Assembly (NCBI GenBank): GCA_039621445.1
Contig: CP154954.1
Coordinates: 64,934,891-64,998,890, forward strand
Source: Euglena gracilis
Taxonomy: Eukaryota > Euglenida > Euglenophyceae > Euglenales
Direction: 5' to 3'
Length of the DNA: 64,000 nt
Each line of letters opens with the position of its first letter. Within the stretch, counting starts at the first letter, position 1. A program made the translations under genes and the position numbers. This document shows positions 61,281-64,000 of the stretch, piece after piece. Under the pieces are notes generated by a model, which saw only the letters and a list, made by a program, of their open reading frames with translations, ran no database searches and was not told the DNA's origin.

Positions 61281-61559
61281 ATGTTTTGTCACACCTGCGG
61301 TGGTAACACACATGCACGCAACAATACTGTACGACCACTAATGGGGACGCTAGACGGTGCACTGGACGACTGGGGGAGTCGACAGGTCCAGGGGAGGCAC
61401 CGTGAGCAGGCTGTGGCTGCATTTGACTTGCCGCATGCGTCCAGAATTCAGCCGCTGGAGATGGATGTGACCACCATCCAGCCCAGAGAGTCACTGAGTG
61501 AACCCCAGAGGGGGGGGGGCACTTTCTCACAGGCCCCCACCCACCCACCCAGTGTGTGA
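61281..61559 (+). CDS. Weak open frame
   Basis: A 92-codon frame starting MFCHTCGGNTHARNNTVRP and including GALDDWGSRQVQGRHREQ and IQPLEMDVTTIQPRESLSEP. Codon use is only moderately G/C-ending and no splice sites are clear. Kept as a low-confidence candidate. Confidence 0.2.
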   Translation: MFCHTCGGNTHARNNTVRPLMGTLDGALDDWGSRQVQGRHREQAVAAFDLPHASRIQPLEMDVTTIQPRESLSEPQRGGGTFSQAPTHPPSV

Positions 61560-61594
61560 CAGGTGTTACATGAATCCATGATCCACCCCCCTCA

Positions 61595-61850
61595 TGCCAG
61601 GCTTGTGCTTACCGACTGGGGGGGAGGTGGGTGCTATAGGGTGCCTGCCCCTACCAGGCACACCCCCCGGGGGGGGGGTCCGGGGGGGGATGGTCTTTTC
61701 CAGACGAAGGCGCCGGGGTCGGAGGGGGGTGCCTGCTATGGGCAGTCACCCCCAAAAACCCTACCCCCAGGGGGGGGGGGGGGGTCGGATGGGGTGCTAT
61801 AGGGTGCCTGCAACTAGAACCCCCCCGTGGGGTTGGCACCCGACTAAGCA
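61595..61850. repeat. GGGTGCTATAGGGTGCCTGC repeats with C/G-runs
   Basis: GTGCTATAGGGTGCCTGC occurs at about 61631 and 61793, and a related GTGCCTGCTATGGGCA at 61729, between G-runs. The word CTATAGG also recurs near 62528 and 62550. Probably another C/G-capped element family without clear borders. Confidence 0.6.
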
Positions 61851-61885
61851 CAAGCCTGCCCCATGCCTCGGGGTACGACACACAC

Positions 61886-62053
61886 GCTGCCGCCAACGCC
61901 CGGCCGGGAGCAGCGGCGGGGAGATGGCGCCGCGGCGGGCCGGGCGGAGCTCCACCGCCCGGCGGTTGGTCGCCGGGGCGGCCTCTGGGCTGGGGAGCCC
62001 GTCGGAGCCGAAGGAGAAGTTGTCGGGGGGCGGGCGGGCTCCGTGCCGATCAA
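61886..62053 (-). CDS. Probable internal exon, minus strand
   Basis: The acceptor GTTGCTTCCGTTCAG on the minus strand opens a 168-nt frame with almost every codon ending in G or C: DRHGARPPPDNFSFGSDGLP, then SPEAAPATNRRAVELRPARR and GAISPPLLPAGRWRQ. It ends at a GTGTGTG donor. Product unknown; no partner exon found in the window. Confidence 0.5.
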
Positions 62054-62323
62054 CTGAACGGAAGCAACGGAACTGTCGCCTCGTAGCTGGTGTGGCCATG
62101 GCCAAAAAGTTTCTTAAGGACCCCCTTGGGGGGGGGGTCAGTCATTTCCAAATCAAGCAACCTCCAGGGCAATTTTTCGGAAACCTGCAAAACCGAAAAC
62201 GCGTCTTCAGCGGCGAGGGTTATCATTTGGGTGGAGGTTTACTTGTATTCCAAATGACAATAAGCAGCAAAAATGATACTGGAATACTGGGTGCTGGTTC
62301 CTGATGTCTGTCTGTGCACACGC

Positions 62324-62324
<1 letters not shown>

Positions 62325-62394
<70 letters not shown>

Positions 62395-62400
62395 TGTGTA
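62325..62400. repeat. (CT)n then (GT)n microsatellite
   Basis: CTCTCT followed directly by GTGTGT. Confidence 0.97.
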
Positions 62401-62729
62401 TCTTGCGTGCTTGCGAGCTTCCCTCAATGATGATTGTGGTGGATACAGCCCACAAGAACCTCGTCCCAACCAACAGATACCACATATGGCATAAAATGGA
62501 GGAAGCCCGCACTGAAATGTAGGGCACTATAGGGGGGGGGGGGGGGATGCTATAGGGGGGGGGGGGTGGGAAGGAAGAGTTCGGAAATTGTTGGAAAACT
62601 TTGGCATGAGAAGTGTCATTCACAAACAACATTATACATCCTCAAAATTGCATTACAGCAACAAAATTGGATTTGGGAAAAAATCACAAAAACATTGTCA
62701 CGCAACAAGGCACTTACCTTGCACAGAGA

Positions 62730-63060
<331 letters not shown>

Positions 63061-63117
63061 ATATGCAGATATATGCACATATATGCATATATGTATGTAT
63101 GTATATATAGAATATGC

Positions 63118-63148
<31 letters not shown>

Positions 63149-63720
63149 TGTATGTATGTATGTATGTATGTATGTATGTATGTATGTATGTATGTATGTA
63201 TGTATGTATGTATGTATGTATGTATGTATGTATGTATGTATGTATGTATGTATGTATGTATGTATGTATGTATGTATGTATGTATGTATGTATGTATGTA
63301 TGTATGTATGTATGTATGTATGTATGTATGTATGTATGTATGTATGTATGTATGTATGTATGTATGTATGTATGTATGTATGTATGTATGTATGTATGTA
63401 TGTATGTATGTATGTATGTATGTTATGTATGTATGTATGTATGTATGTATGTATGTATGTATGTATGTATGTATGTATGTATGTATGTATGTATGTATGT
63501 ATGTATGTATGTATGTATGTATGTATGTATGTATGTATGTATGTATGTATGTATGTATGCATGTATGTATGCATGTATGTATGTATGTATGTATGTATGT
63601 ATGTATGTATGTATGTATGTATGTATGTATGTATGTATGTATGTATGTATGTATGTATGTATGTATGTATGTATGCATGTATGTATGCCTGCATGTATGT
63701 ATGTATGTATGTATGTATGC

Positions 63721-63753
<33 letters not shown>

Positions 63754-63922
63754 TGTATGTATGTATGTATGTATGTATGTATGTATGTATGTATGTATGT
63801 ATGTATGTATGTATGTATGTATGTATGTATGTATGTATGTATGTATGTATGTATGCATGCATGCATGTATGTATGTATGTATGTGTGTATGTATATATAT
63901 ATATCTATATATCTATATATAC

Positions 63923-63953
<31 letters not shown>

Positions 63954-63955
63954 CC
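63061..63955. repeat. (TATG)n array of about 780 bases with TA-rich ends
   Basis: TATG tetramers with rare variants (one missing base near 63423, GCATG interruptions near 63560, 63673 and 63855). The long open frames over it are artefacts. Confidence 0.98.
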
Positions 63956-64000
63956 TCCTTATATTGAAGCCTGGTACTGTGGGGAGCTGTGGTGTACTAT

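Overview
This is a eukaryotic nuclear window. Short coding exons are very rich in G/C at third codon positions and end at GT...AG junctions. They lie in long, AT-richer introns and spacers full of microsatellites, homopolymers and foldback elements. There are no operons, rRNA genes or intact tRNA genes. I cannot name the species. The TRAP-beta gene, a DIRS-type retroelement and small exons with GC-rich codons suggest a protist or alga rather than a fungus. Homopolymer-associated frame breaks occur in several features, so some may be assembly errors.

Layout: (1) 0-13.4 kb holds several giant GT/GCGT microsatellites, a 618-bp Tc1/mariner-type MITE, and scattered short exon candidates on the minus strand. 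One of these also has a decayed second copy. (2) 14.1-27.7 kb is a plus-strand gene built from two related exon types (A, 387 nt; B, 315 nt) alternating seven times. The repeat unit is about 1485 bp, or 1870 bp where a mobile element has inserted. The gene ends in two Ser/Pro-rich exons and a stop at 27707. Exon phases are mutually compatible except at A7. (3) 29.7-45.0 kb carries plus-strand Pro/Ser/Ala-rich exon candidates of one or more genes whose connections I cannot fix, among elements and microsatellites. The largest is a 1.77-kb GATA/GACA/TA compound array at 41.6-43.4 kb. (4) 47.37-52.97 kb is the best-supported gene: translocon-associated protein subunit beta (SSR2/TRAP-beta), in eight small exons from signal peptide to basic C-terminal tail. 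(5) 53.4-59.7 kb is a DIRS-like tyrosine-recombinase retrotransposon on the minus strand (gag, RT, RNase H, YR). It is broken by frameshifts, invaded by a tRNA-derived SINE-like sequence, and followed by a second, inverted recombinase fragment. (6) 60-64 kb is spacer with one convincing minus-strand exon (61886-62053) and large ATCT/TATG arrays.

The most notable signal is a group of short inverted-repeat elements with C-runs at the left end and G-runs at the right, each flanked by the dinucleotide TA. Their insides differ, and most repeat their own short signature word. One has a natural near-empty site inside the exon array. Related foldback elements fill an intron of the TRAP-beta gene, so this genome's introns seem to be built largely from such elements.
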